This document shows positions 12,157 through 25,328 of a DNA stretch of 64,000 bases, one piece after another. Position 1 is the first letter of the stretch. Every line of letters begins with the position of its first letter. The stretch comes from Ciborinia camelliae (lineage: Eukaryota > Ascomycota > Leotiomycetes > Helotiales > Sclerotiniaceae), in contig JANPYM010000005.1 of the NCBI GenBank assembly GCA_025890175.1, forward strand, positions 2,665,827 through 2,729,826, read 5' to 3'. Both the position numbers and the translations under genes were made by a program. The notes beneath the pieces are model-generated. The model searched no databases, was not told where the DNA came from, and saw only the letters and a list, made by a program, of their open reading frames with translations.

Positions 12157-13334
12157 TTATTTAGCCAAGTCGACACCACCAGTGGCACCCAATGCCTTCT
12201 TAATATCACCGTAGATGGCGAATTGACCTGAGAGAATTATTAGTTTAAGAACGGGAAGAGAGGAAATCAAGTTTACTTACCAGCAGTAATAGCACCAACC
12301 ATAGCAAGACGAGCACCGATACCAGTGTATGAACCTCTGAATCCAAGCTCTCTGGCAATCTTAATCAATCGGGAAGTGGTTCCCTCTCCTGGAAGACCCT
12401 TGGTCTTGTTAATCTTTGACAACATGGTATCAGCTGGTTGTGAGACAACAGCAGCGGCCATTCCAGCAATGAGACCAGATCCCAAGTTAATGGTGGTTTG
12501 CATTCCATCGGAAGTCTTGGATTTGTCGACCTTGGTGTAGATAGCCTCAACGACCTTCTCGAAAACGACGAACTTGGCCATGGTGTATGGGACTCTTTTA
12601 GATTATTAGCAAATCGTCATGATATAATTTGATATCATCAGAACTTACTGCTTGAACAAGATTGGTCCGAAACCAGCGTAGAAAGCACCAATACCCTCGT
12701 TCTTCAACATCTTGGAGAAACCACCAATGAGACCATTGGCATATGTTGGGTCAGAGACCAAACGAATACGGGTAGCCTCAAGAGGGCAAAGAGCGATATC
12801 TGCGAAGAACTCGGCGGTAGCAGATGAAGCCAAGTAGACAGCGGTCTTGTTGTTGACGGCATTCTCATATCCGATCAAGTTAATGGCTTGTTGCTTGAAC
12901 AATTCATAACCTCCGAACTTGAATGCGCCTTGAAGGAAATAACCAGCGAAAGTTGGTCCAACACCAGTCAAGAGAGCACCAGCACCCTCCTTTGCAATAA
13001 CTTGTCTGAAACCACCGATAAGTCCCCTGTTGTATGTAGCGGGGTCGAGTTGAATTCTGGTCTTGACGCTATGAAGAAATTGAAGTTAGTATATCGTCCT
13101 TTCGTCATCTCCCACTTATATCGAATCGAAGCTTTGGAATGGCGCAAAATTCGAGGGTGATTCCAATACGTACACATCAACGGGAGTAAGACCACCGTGG
13201 GTAACTGAACAGCAGACGGCACCGGCCAAAGCAAATCTGGAGTAAAGGGCGAATCCGCTGAGCTTCTCTGGGGTGTTAGCAGCGACCTGTTGGACGGCTG
13301 CGTCAACCTTGGTTGAACCAGTAGAGCCAACCAT
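12157..13334 (-). CDS. mir1: Mitochondrial phosphate carrier (SLC25 family)
   Basis: It imports inorganic phosphate into the mitochondrial matrix with protons, supplying ATP synthase. Proposed exons (minus strand): 13334-13174, 13068-12649, 12594-12281, 12227-12157; introns are 105, 54 and 53 bp, phases agree, and the product is 321 residues. The three mitochondrial-carrier repeats each show their signature: PVDVVKTR (the VV codons are formed at the first splice), PLEATRIR and PADTMLSK. The last, with Pro-Ala-Asp, is typical of phosphate carriers, as are [10 protein letters not shown] and GVGPTFAGY. The short N-terminus has no obvious cleavable presequence. It ends GGVDLAK. Together with the ADP/ATP carrier at 20693-22303 it would supply both substrates of oxidative phosphorylation. 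Confidence 0.95.
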
Positions 13335-16300
13335 GATGATTATCTATAAAAAACAAGAATTGAGAGGAGAGGGGAATTATTAGGTATCTTCTTCTACTAG
13401 AGAAGGTAAAGACAGGAAATATATCTCGTTGGTGGAGAGGAGATAGGATGGTCAAGTCAATTGTCAATTGAACGAAGCTTGATTAGAAAGAAAAACAACT
13501 AGCGTGAGTGCGTTAGTGCTCATAAAACTTTTGACGCTAGAATATCGGAACCTTTCGGACCTGACCTCGGGCTGACTAGGTAGGTAACGGCTATAATTAA
13601 TCTATAATTAATGTGGCGGCCTGAATATGGTTACATTGATGCCTTATTTTGAGTTTTATTTTTATCCATCGGTAAGCCCGGATTCTTCTTTCAGATTGAA
13701 TCCCCCAATCCTTTCTACACGTGTATTTCCATAAGACTCCTTGGGACGTCGTATAGAAAGGAGTATGATGAGGATAAGTATATCTTCATATTTATCTTCA
13801 GTTGAGGCAGGACAAGGGATTTCTCCGCCTACTTTGAGGACCTTGCAAATGACGTAGCGACGTCAATAATAGATGCCAATGCGTTTGTCGGATAAAACGG
13901 GATTTCCAACCTACCATGCCGCCCGTCAATGTCTCATACCTCATCGTCGGGGTTATATCTATCAATAGCTTCATCCATCGATATGACTAAAGATTAATAA
14001 GCAATCATCAAGCATTGACTATCGCATTCTCATAATTGTACCTCTAACAAAGTGGATGTGATATCAACTGGATATCAAGTATCATTCGGAAAGGTTTGGT
14101 GGCTACGAGGTAACTTTGCTTTGTTATATATGTTGTCACCGATTGTTGGGAGGGGAACAGTTTCCTTTCATTTCTATATACTTTTTGATTATGAAATCGC
14201 GGTCACGTCAAGTGGTTCATCTTTTCTCGCGTTATCTGAAGCTTTTCTCGTTCTTTTTTAGCCATATGTATCATCTCAACGAAATAGTATTGTTGTGACC
14301 ATTATATTTGCCTGGGTTGTATTTCTGTGAGCTTCATACACTACAAGGTCCATTCAGGGTCAGATATGCCAAAATCTTAATACAAAATACACTTCCGATA
14401 AGTTACAATATACCGGAGCACTAATTTGGACTGTCTATGAGAACAAGATATGTTTGTGGGCAACCGTCGCATCAGTGTGATTCAATAGGGACGTACTTCA
14501 ACAGATCATGGGTTCAAGATAGTTTCGAGTATTCATATATCTCGTCCGACCCTACTCAATCAAATATATTTATCGTTCAACACCATCGTGGATATTGACG
14601 TTGTTGTCACCTAATTTTGAGCATTGAACAGTTTCATCCCGTCCCGCCGTATTTGGCCAAGACTATCATTGTTGTCCATTTCAATCACTGTCGCATCGCC
14701 AATAATCAAGAAAAATTGTCACCCTTATACATTAACTCTACAGGGACACATGAGATCTGAGCGAAACCCGGGAACGGATCATAAGACAGTATTGCTGGTG
14801 GAGTTTTTGGCGGGACTGGAGATTTTGTCGTAACTGCTTTCAGCCTCATCGATGCGTGCCTACAATTCTTTAAGCCCTCTCTAGATACTCGAGTTTGGCA
14901 CGAAGGGTGGAATATTGGGGGTCACTGGAACAAACAACCAGTTAAAAAGCCTTGCCACGCCTAAAACCCACACCATCATCCCAGATTCACTAACTCGAAA
15001 GCCCATCTATCATGATACCTATATTTTTCCCTGCTCGTTTAAAGTTTGACGAATGCAAGCAAGGTATCGCGGTCATCGCGCGTGTGCAATGTTGGTTTAT
15101 TGGGGGGGCATAGAGGGTGCATCACACCATCTCCGAATTCTGTAGTCAAGAATTGGCACAAATGAAGGATTAGTCTTCGTATTGATAATTACCAGTATAC
15201 TTACTCTCATGCTCTTTAAAAAAAGACCCTTATCTCTATCGAGTTTTGTTCCATCACTATTACTATGTAATCATACCTACCTAGTCACTGTTGACGCCTG
15301 GTTGGTCGTTCTATAGACATATAGCCCCATCACACCCGCCATTTTCAAGTCAATATAACACCTTTAAGTGCAGCGTACTAGTACTGTATCACGCCTAAAT
15401 CTATACATTTTCCTTTTTTGTGAAAAATTTAGTTCATCAAATCGAATCTAGAAGAGATTTTATACAAGAGTGTGGTATTGAAACTCCGGCGACATTTTTT
15501 TCTCACCCTCGTTTCTTTTTATGCATCTCTACATCACCGGTATCTGTCGCTACGTCATGCCCCCTATTTAGCTCGACAATATTTACATTTTACTCGCAAA
15601 AAGTATAAAAGGCCTTTTCCCACCACAGCTAGAAACCCATCATATGTATGTCCTTCTACCAAATGTAATTCAAAGGGGGTCAAAGAAAAAAAAAGAACAC
15701 ATTTACCTGTATACCCAATCTTCACCCCAAAAACCATCATCAGGGGACAAAACCCATTTAGAGATCAAACGCCAAGCGGTCTTTGTTGTCGGGCTTGAGA
15801 TCATTGTCATCTTGTTACAGAGATTTACATTGCTAAATTTGATGTTTATCAACGAGGTAGTTGGAGATGGAAAGGCTAGTTGAAGTTTTCCTTGGAGATG
15901 TAAGGAGTATCGAAAAGTCATTTGGAATTTTAGGTTGGGTTGTGGTGTATCGAGGTTGGTGTTTTAATGTGGAAGGTGGATCTTTTATTTGCTGATTCTT
16001 TTGCTGGTTTTTTTGCATTGTAGAGAAATCCATGTCAATGAGATACCGAGACTTTATCCCACCCAAAAAGTTCTCAAACTGGAACGGTGCGTATGGAATT
16101 ATTTGACAATGGTTACTCCCCACTCCATTATCTTTTGTCTGGGAGTGGCGTCTCTTGCGAATCGGTAACTAAATTTGTGTTTGTCTACCTAACTAAAGGG
16201 TCTATCTCTCTTTCTTTGCTTTCTAAAATTCAAATTGTTTCGAAGATAGAATGGTAGGATTGAAATACTAGCTGGATATACTGCGGAGTGCTGATTAGTA

Positions 16301-19300
16301 CGCCGTTGTGTGTTGAGCTTGAGGTCTCATCCAAGAACCGAATCTTTATTTTGCAATTTTTCGTGGCCCATTTTTTGATTCACGCCTCCAAGTACCATTT
16401 TCACTATCGCGGTTTCCCTCCACTACTTTCTCGTCATTGGGCTCTTCTCGCCATCACAATATCGGTGATCATATCATATCATATCATCTCAGATCTATAA
16501 TATCATTTTCTACTACAAGTCTACAATCAAATCCAGAATATGTAAATTTATACTCGAGTCATCTATATACACATACACACATACACATATATACACACAA
16601 ACGTCTCCACGACCTTTTATCGAATTTCGAAATTAGAGGATCTTCCCTGATGGACTTCTAATATCATCATCTCTGAGATGGATTGTTTTATATACAACTA
16701 GCTAGCGTAGATCGGAACCAGATCTGGAATCATGAAAATTATCCATTTGGAGAATCAGAGACTCGAATCTTTTCCCCCGCATCGTTATAATATCTCGGGT
16801 ATATTGTATACTATGGAGTCCCGTAGTCAAAGTCAAATATCAAATATCAAATATCTATCTATAAAACCTACCTACTCATTGTACCGGTACTTTTTTCTTT
16901 GCAAGCATAATTTGTCATCTGAGCATTAAGTTGGGATTATGGAATTCCTGAAAGGGTCTTTGTATACCTACTTAAACGTGATTTTAGTCTAATTAGTTAG
17001 GGGCTTGTTCAAGGTGCAAAAGAGAACCTGCTTGTCTGGATTTATAGGTATCCTAGGATGTGAAATTACCATGGTAATGCGGTTAGAGTTGGGAGTATTG
17101 GGGTTTTATTGTCGGTTTCAAACTTTCGTTTTTGTTTTCGTTTTTGTTTTTGTTGATGGTGGTTCTGCTTTTCGTTGTCTTTTCTGGAAATTCGTCATTA
17201 TCTCTACCTATCTCTACCTAGCTCTCGCAGAGTCGTGCGTGGAGTTCGCCAGCCATACATATATTGACAGCTACATCAACATGAACCCCCTAAATTGATT
17301 TATCATTTTATGCACCGATATCTCTCATCCCGCTGGTAAAAATTCAATATTAGAAAATATTCAGGATACTTAATATTTATACTTCTGTAATATTTCTATG
17401 CATGTCATAGATTCGGTATAATGTAGCGATCGTATCGAATATATCTATCTATCTATCTCTCTTGTCCGATTCTACATAGCTATTCACGAGGCCCTGGAGA
17501 TTCATTCTTTTTTGTTCGTTTGTTAAGTATGAATTCTGTACTTGGGAGGATAGTATTTATCCTATCTACTTAGATCATATCTAAAGCTCAAAGGAAAATT
17601 GCCAAAGTAACTGGTGACTCGTTCATGATTTCCGCTTCTCGAGGCCGGTTCTGGTATCGCAGCTCGACCGGTAGTCACGGAGATCTGTAACTTTTCCTCG
17701 GGGTGGATAGAAGATTTTGTCACGCATTGGACTTTGTTGGTATTTTTTTGGTTTATACTTTTATTTATAGGTACTTATAGTTATCATCACTATTATTTTT
17801 AAATCTTCTTTTTTGTTGTTAGGAATCATACTCCACGCTCTCTCTAAATCATAACTTTAAACTGTTTATCGACAGCAAGTCCTAAATAACAATCGTACAC
17901 TTCAATAGGTACTAATACTACCTAATTCTACGATATCATTATCGCCTTTTTGCTATGCAAATTTTATTGAACCCACAGAAGCCTGATAAATGAATGGACT
18001 TGGAAGAATATGAAATTCGGATGATGGTGGATATGAATTTTATGGTGGTATTTATATTACTTCCAGGATTTTATGCTATTTAATTTCTATATAAATCATA
18101 CCTAGCGCATGCCATCAAAAGATATGAGATGAGTGAGGTCTTTTAGTTGTACGAAACTTTGTATCTTATATGGGATAATCAGGACACTAATTAATAGTGG
18201 TATCAATAGTGTTGTTATAAAATAGTTCTATATACACTAGCTCGATAGTCACTACAATACAACAATAAGTTCAATAAATAGTAAGATACTATACTATACT
18301 ATAAAATAGACCATCTTAAATACCTACACTACAACCCGAAAGTAAAAAATTTCCAATCCATCTGATGCCAATTAGGACTCCTCATTTTACATAGAATACT
18401 CCCGATTGGAATTAAGGATGTCTATTCGCATTATTTTCGATTTCTAGAGACTGCCTAGCTAGGTAGGTACAGATAGATCCCTCTATTCTCCGTTTTTATG
18501 TAGGAAATCACTATAAACATCATCATCATTATCACTGGCGAATATAACGTAGAATCATCACCATCTTTCCTCCTTGATTTCTCCATTAAAAATACTGTCA
18601 CTATTATGGCTCCTTGCTACCTCACCAGTTCTTATTATTAATCCAGTTCTTTTTATTCATTCAATCTCAATGGAGTAGATAAAGAAATCTCGATAGAATT
18701 ATTATATATATGTCCTGGAAAAGTATATCCTACCTTTGGTTGATCAAATGACGCCCTTTTAATTATTACTGGCTGATAGTAGAAGATTCTTTTTCTTATA
18801 TATATATATACCTTTCCAATTAATACCCTCCCTTACACTATAAAAAAATCCATCGTCTCTTCTCTCATTGGTGACCTTATAACTATCATCTATATCCATA
18901 ACGCGATTAAGATAATATTACATACACCATGATTGTTATTTCACCCCAATAAAAATATTTATTATCTATATCCGCACTTATGTATCTCGCCTCCGAGTCT
19001 TGCGATTTCGCGATATTAGTCTATTAATTAGATAGAAATAAATCCTTGATTTCTAGCATGCTATAACTTCTGTTGATATAAAGTAGTTCTACATACACCA
19101 GCTTAGCTCTCCACACAATAATAATATCAACGAAAACTTCTCTTTCCCATTAGATATAGATCCAAGCTTTGGAGTTTAAAATCTTCACTTCTTTCTCTAG
19201 CGTAGATGATAAGTTCTACTAAATGAAATCAATCATTACCATTTCCAAGAAATCCCATCATTTATCGTTTATCGTTTATCGCATATCACTTATTACCTAC

Positions 19301-20692
19301 CATTTTTGAACTATCAGCTAGCTACATTCATAACTATTCAAATAAATTATTCCATCACCATACCACACACAGCATGCTGCATATATAACACCATCTGATT
19401 TTTTCCTCACATTCTCGCCATGAACTGCGAATCTGATCTGTGGTATTCTATTTCGATTAGGTGTGTAGTTTTACTTTTTCAAATCATTGATATTTGTTGG
19501 GTTTATATAAAGACAGGCTGGGTCTTGGGTTTTCTTTAAGGTAGAGGTAGATAGATATCTTAACGAATCTCTAAATCTCTGAATGTTGCTTTATTCTATT
19601 CCCAAGATTTTTTTATTTAAATACTCGTATTTATAAAAGTATACTCCTTGAGTAGCGTGACAATAGTAGGACAAGCGACCCCCTTGTGGTGTCCTTTTTA
19701 TTTTCTCTATTGTTGTTATCTTGTCTTAGGAATTTTATATTGTTAATATCATCAATCCTTCATCTCCATCTCCATCTCCATCTCTATCTCCATCTCTCCA
19801 TATCTAATACCTACCCAATATCTATCTACCTACCTACCTACCTATCTACCCATCTACCACACATCCCATACACATCCCACACCATACACATCCCACATCC
19901 CACATCCCAAATCCCCCCCCTTTACACACATCCCATCCCACATCCCATACACATCCCACATCCCACATCCCAAATCCCCCATACACAACCCCCCCCAAAA
20001 AAAAAGTCATCGATTTTAATAATCTCAATAATCTCAATAATCTCAATAATCTCAATAATCTCAATAATCTCAATAATCTCAATAATCTCAATAATCTCAT
20101 AATAATCTTATAATAATCTCAATAATCTCAATAATCTCAATAATCTCAATAATCTCAATAATCTCAATAATCTCAATAATCTCAATAATCTCAATAATCT
20201 CAATAATCTCATCATCTCGTTCGTATTCTTATATTTTATATCTTATATCTTATACCTTAAATCTTTGATCTCATCACCATACCACCCACCACCCACCACC
20301 CACCACTCTCCACCAACCCCCCCACCACCATCCCATCTTCACAATCTATTTTAAAAAGAGTCAAGAGTCAAGCATACAAAATAATGGTTTTCCACAAGAC
20401 GCAAAATCAAACTGGACATTATAATATCCGACCCACATGTGGAAAAAAAAAGAGACAACAAGATCAGGAGAGGAACAGGGAAATTGCTTTAGGTAATAAA
20501 GTACAGCAGTGACTAGTTTGTCTTTATCTTTTTTCAAACTATTACTGCAAGTTGCTCCAACAACATGGGCGATGGATGTCTGTGCAACTTTTGAAGAACC
20601 TTGCCGCTTGAAACCACGACCAGCCCCAGCGCCAATTTAGCATTATCATCAACCACCACTAGTCAATTACCCCTACTCCATTCTACATACAT
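13335..20692. other. 7.4-kb gene-free stretch
   Basis: It holds the phosphate carrier promoter (left) and the 3' flank of the ADP/ATP carrier (right). Base composition is AT-rich with many short TACCTA/TAGGTA runs and CTAT repeats (for example 17440-17460). ORFs are short and without recognisable domains. A minisatellite lies at 20018-20210, preceded by CATCCCA-type repeats at 19860-19985. I see no protein or RNA gene. Confidence 0.5.
20018..20210. repeat. 9-bp minisatellite (AATAATCTC), about 21 copies
   Basis: Tandem AATAATCTC units run through the stretch, with one irregular block near 20099-20120 (units with an extra ATA and a TTATA variant). The unit length is a multiple of three, so long false ORFs (poly Ile-Ser-Ile, Leu-Leu-Arg) cross it. 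Confidence 0.95.
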
Positions 20693-22303
20693 TTACTTGA
20701 ATGCCTTTCCGAACATCAAGACTTGCATTTGATCGTAGATGGACAAGACACCAGCACCGGCAACACCACGGAGAATGTTGGCACCAGCACCCTTGAAGAG
20801 AGACTTAACTCCCTCCTTGGCGATGATTTGACGACCAGCATCCAAGGAAGACTTGTACTTGACGGCCTCACCAGAAGTCATCATCATACGACGACGGATG
20901 GTGTCCAATGGGTAAGAAGCGATACCGGCACCAGTGGTGACGGTCCATCCGAGCAAGAAGGAAGCAAGGAAGTTACCCTCGAGAGGTCCGACGAGGAGAA
21001 CTGGCTTGATGGAGTCGTACATACCGAAGTAAAGACCACGGTAAACGACGATACCGGCAACGGAAGGACCGAAACCACGGTAGAGACCAGCAATACCATC
21101 GGAAGCGAGGGTCTTCTTGTAAACATCGACCAAACCGTTGAATTGACGGTCACCACCGGTCTTGGCGTTCTTGTTGTCGTTGGCAAGACGAGTACGGGCG
21201 TAATCGAGGGAGTAGACGAAGAGGAGGGAGGTGGCACCAGCAGCCTTTAAAATTGTCAGTATGGTCATGGTGGTGAAATTCTTTCAAGATAATACTTACT
21301 CCACCGGAAGCCAAGTTACCGGCCATCCACTTAGCGTATCCATCACGGTCCTTCTTGAAGTTGAACATCGACTTGTAGGTATCACGGAAAGCGAAGTTCA
21401 AGGCTTGTGTAGGGAAATAACGGATAACGTTGGCAGTGTTACCTCTCCATAAGGAGGCGACACCCTCATCTGCGGTGGTACGCTTGAAGCACTCAACGAT
21501 ACCATCGTATTTGCGGTCGAGACGGCCGGTCTTCAACATCTCATCCTATAGAGCCATGGTGTCAGTAAATACTTGGTAAGTGGAATAGAATTATTTTCGG
21601 GCGAATGATTTTCCATATCATGCAGATACGACATATCCAAAGAAAGGAAAAATGTGCGTGACTTGAATCTGTACATATGCACGTACGGATCGAGGTATCC
21701 GAATGAATAAATTCAATGAAAAATCTCCATTATAAACATACCTGGTTTTGGATCAAGAGCTTGACACGCTCGATGGGAGCAGCAGCGGTCTTGGAGACGG
21801 CAGCGGAGACACCACCCACTATCGCACAAATCAGTATCCTGCGATATAAAAAAAACTCCCCACAGTCCATCTCCTTTCCGAATTTTGTGAAAAAGATTGC
21901 AATATTTATCGATTTTCAAGTATTGGAATAGACGTACTCAAGAAGTCAATGATGAAAGGAGGACTATTGAAATATTGTCAGTATCATGGTTAATAGAAGA
22001 TATGTAACGAGCACGGGGGCCAAATGAAGCTATTTGATCGGAATGCCATTGATCGACAACGAAAGCTTTGAGAATATAGATGTAGTCAAAAGAATCATCT
22101 TGATGCCACCACGATAAACCAATTGAGCTTCGTATTTTTTTCGATTCCCGTTCACGTCGTTGTTGATGTGGCATTCCTCTCGGTCCCCAATTCCCCATCG
22201 CAATCACCAGGAAAAAGAGAACCGCCAGCACAGGAAAAAAAGGAGAAGGATCTCAAACTTACACGCCCATGACGGACTCCTTCTTTGGTTGTTCGTTGCT
22301 CAT
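20693..22303 (-). CDS. aac: Mitochondrial ADP/ATP carrier
   Basis: It exchanges cytosolic ADP for matrix ATP across the inner mitochondrial membrane. Proposed exons (minus strand): 22303-22263, 21963-21938, 21818-21742, 21545-21300, 21244-20693; phases agree and the product is 313 residues, normal for the family. The signature RRRMMM at the third repeat ([11 protein letters not shown]) is specific for nucleotide carriers. [12 protein letters not shown] and [12 protein letters not shown] mark repeats one and two. Exon 2 is only 26 bases, encoding PPFIIDFL and flanking split codons, and is needed to join [14 protein letters not shown] to the first transmembrane helix. The first intron is long for this locus (299 bp). 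The others are 119, 196 and 55 bp. Confidence 0.96.
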
Positions 22304-25300
22304 ATTGACGGTATTGTTGATCTAAAGATCGAAAAAAGGATTGAGAGGAGATGGGATTAAAGTTGGATGTTGGAAAAAAAGGAAGGATGGAAAGAAGTTG
22401 GAATTTGGCCCAAGGAAAAGAATTTTATGTTAGGAGCGTGAGAAGAACAGCTTCCGAAATTACCCACAGAGACTGTGCGCTAAGTGGGAATCGGTTACTA
22501 ATTGGGTTTAGCGGGGAGGGTGAACGGACGCGAGGTTTTTTTTTGGGTTCCCGCTGCGCACCGTAAATAGTTCAATTCGTATGTGTACCCTCTGTACCTA
22601 TGTATGAAATTATTCTTCCTAAGGTGACTTGGACTTTAATTAGGGAGGGCGGAAGGGAAGGGAAGGGGAAGGGGAAGTGAGGGAAGAGTTAAGAGAGATA
22701 AAGGAAAGATCCGATACCCGTTTGTTGATGGCGGCAAAGGATTGATTGATTGATGGATAACTGTCCCGTTAGTATTAGAACTTCACTATACCTATCTATC
22801 TTACTATACTATCCGTCAATAAAGAAAGCAAAAAGAAAGAAAAAATTCAATAAAAAAAGGGGAAATTTTTATTTTTAATTCTTTTACCGGTTTTTTACGA
22901 GTAATAAAATAGTTAAATACTGTAATTATAATATCGATTCTCTAGGTAATCTATAGTGATGTCTTTTTATAGAATCATTAAAGTTCATTCAATTTTTTCT
23001 TTTCTAGTTTTTCTTCCATCAATCTCTGATGTTATTTCTCTTTCATTTCTTTCATTTCTCTCACTTCACTCACTTCATTCATCAATATGAATTCTATAGG
23101 TGATGGATGTGATATGATGGGCCCTGATGCCCTCCCTGTATCTCTTCTCTCCCTATCTTTCCCGAGTCTTTATCACCCAATCAATATTCGAAATTCGAAT
23201 ATTCAGGATGGAACCAAGAGTTCTAGATGGATGGAAGGTGTTTAGCTGGCCAACAGTACTTCAGCATTTACTTACCTAGTACTTCATTCATTCACTCTCA
23301 ATGCAGGTGGCTGGCTACATGAGTACAGTATTCATGATCGGGAAATATAGGCAGGGAGATAGATGTAGGTATTTTTCATACCTACCTATGCTCTTATTAC
23401 TGTACCTTTATGTATCAACCAATATTTGATCAATAACTTAATTTTATCTTCATCTTCTTTCACTCAAGACTCCAGAGGAAGTTTCCTTGTTTTTGTTTTT
23501 GTTTTTGTTTTTGTTTTTTTATGAGTATGTATCCAGTTTATTATCTAGTGTTTGGAACTACAATGTCAATGTCAATGTCATGCTTCTTCTATAGGTGGGT
23601 GGGTATTGCGGTATGGGTTTTTTTCGCGAGTCCATGTTATCAGTACCTACCTAGATACCTACCTATAGGTAAGCATGGAAAAGTGGTCATCACTCAGCTC
23701 ATTGATGAGAGAGAGAGATATCGGTACCTATTGATCCGAATATGACCTAGATAGGTACGAAAAGAAGAATCGCAATAGGAAGACCTACTATTAACATAAA
23801 ACGATAGCTAGCTAGCTGGTATTTCAGAAGGATACGAGTGAAGTTGGTGGAAATACAAATGGGACAGTACAGTTGGGAATAGATACAATGAACTTTTGGA
23901 TGGATGGATGGATGGATACATAGACGGGTATTCGGAGTGGAGTTGGATTTCGCAAAGAGATAACCGAATAAATACATACTAGGTACATACGGGAAACTCG
24001 CAGTAATAAAACCTCCTGTCGCCTCAAACTTCACGATTGGAGCTGGATAGGTATTCAAATATTCTGAAGAGACTCGCTCAAATAGGTTGCCAGTGGGAGA
24101 AATGTTATCTCATTTTTATATATCTTATAATTATGGGGGCAAGCCCCCAAACCCCCATAGCTCGCTGCGCTCGAATGTTTTCTTTCTATACCAAATAGTC
24201 GGCCTCCACGGCAGTGGTCCCCGAAGGGCCAGCGGAGCGTCATTTGGAATTCGATTCAATTCAATTGAATTGAATTGAATTGATATGTCTTTTGTAATTA
24301 CGTTGAAACAAACATAGTTTGAATAATTTCGATTCGAAATTCATTAGGTAGGTAGGTATAATGAGATGAGAAATTGCAATATCATGATGGGAATATTACA
24401 TAGTAGGTAGGAAATTTATACCTAGATAAGGTTAAATATTAGGTATATTCTGATATCAATTCGATTAATTGAATAATTGGAGTATTGGATTACTTGTAGG
24501 TAGGTAGACTAGGTATGAGAAGCTGGAGCGACTTGATAATTATATCTAGGTAGCTGGAGGTAAGATAGGTACCTAGATAGGTATTAGAAAAGAATTCGGA
24601 ATACTTCGCGAGGAAATCTCTCGCTGTCTTGGACACAAGACCATATGATATCGGCGACACCGAGTTATGGATATTGATATGAATAGGTAGGTAGGTAGAT
24701 ATTTAGATTTGGAATTACTAGAGTCATCATGGATTTGGATGATTAGAACATTATCACTCATGACTAGCTATTGTCGGCTGATAGTCAATATAACTTTTGA
24801 TTATGGCTGTCACGTGTGGTGGTTCTTCAAATAGGTATATGACCTCATATTGGGTACGTAGTGTGATCTTGAGGAGACGGGAGGATTGGATGGATGATGT
24901 TGAGATGAAAGTCATTTTCTATAGAACTTGTGATATGTACCTAGATACCTAGATAGGTATATAGTAATGAAAGCACATATATAATAACTCAATTTCTTCT
25001 CAAATTCCCCTGAATACCTATCTTTATGTGAAAATCTACGAATTCCAAGTTGTTCTATCTACCAATACTAATAATAGATTTCATTATATGTATCTCTTTA
25101 TCTTTCTTCTTTCTACCCTATGTTCTGTTCGGCTCCAGATTTTTAATGCAGTTGGTTCTCCTGGAAACCACACTAATCCAAAAGAAGAACTAGTAAAGTA
25201 AACAATCTAAACTTGGACCACCAACTTTACAACAATTTCTCCATGAGCTATTGAACATTATCAATTCTTCCTTTTTCTCATAAGAAACTCATAAGAAACA

Positions 25301-25328
25301 TCTATTTCTGAATACAATCAAATTCAAA
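22304..25328. other. 3.0-kb intergenic stretch between divergent genes
   Basis: It should contain the promoters of both the ADP/ATP carrier (left) and the coiled-coil gene (right). Notable contents are a GTTTTT run at 23485-23518, a GGAT run near 23898-23918, a GC-rich hairpin block at 24132-24241, an AATTG palindromic run at about 24250-24285, and many TAGGTAGG/CCTAGATA motifs. No coding signal. Confidence 0.5.
24132..24241. repeat. GC-rich hairpin block, possible repeat-element fragment
   Basis: In otherwise AT-rich DNA, TGGGGGC (24134-24140) pairs with GCCCCCA (24143-24149), and TATGGGGG can alternatively pair with CCCCCATA at 24152-24159. The block continues with CTCGCTGCGCTCG and GGTCCCCGAAGGGCC motifs. 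The composition contrast suggests a fragment of a dispersed element. No ORF is associated. Confidence 0.45.

Noticed and set aside
20723..21250. 175-codon plus-strand ORF
   Set aside because: It lies antisense to the ADP/ATP carrier's last exon. The minus frame carries all family signatures.
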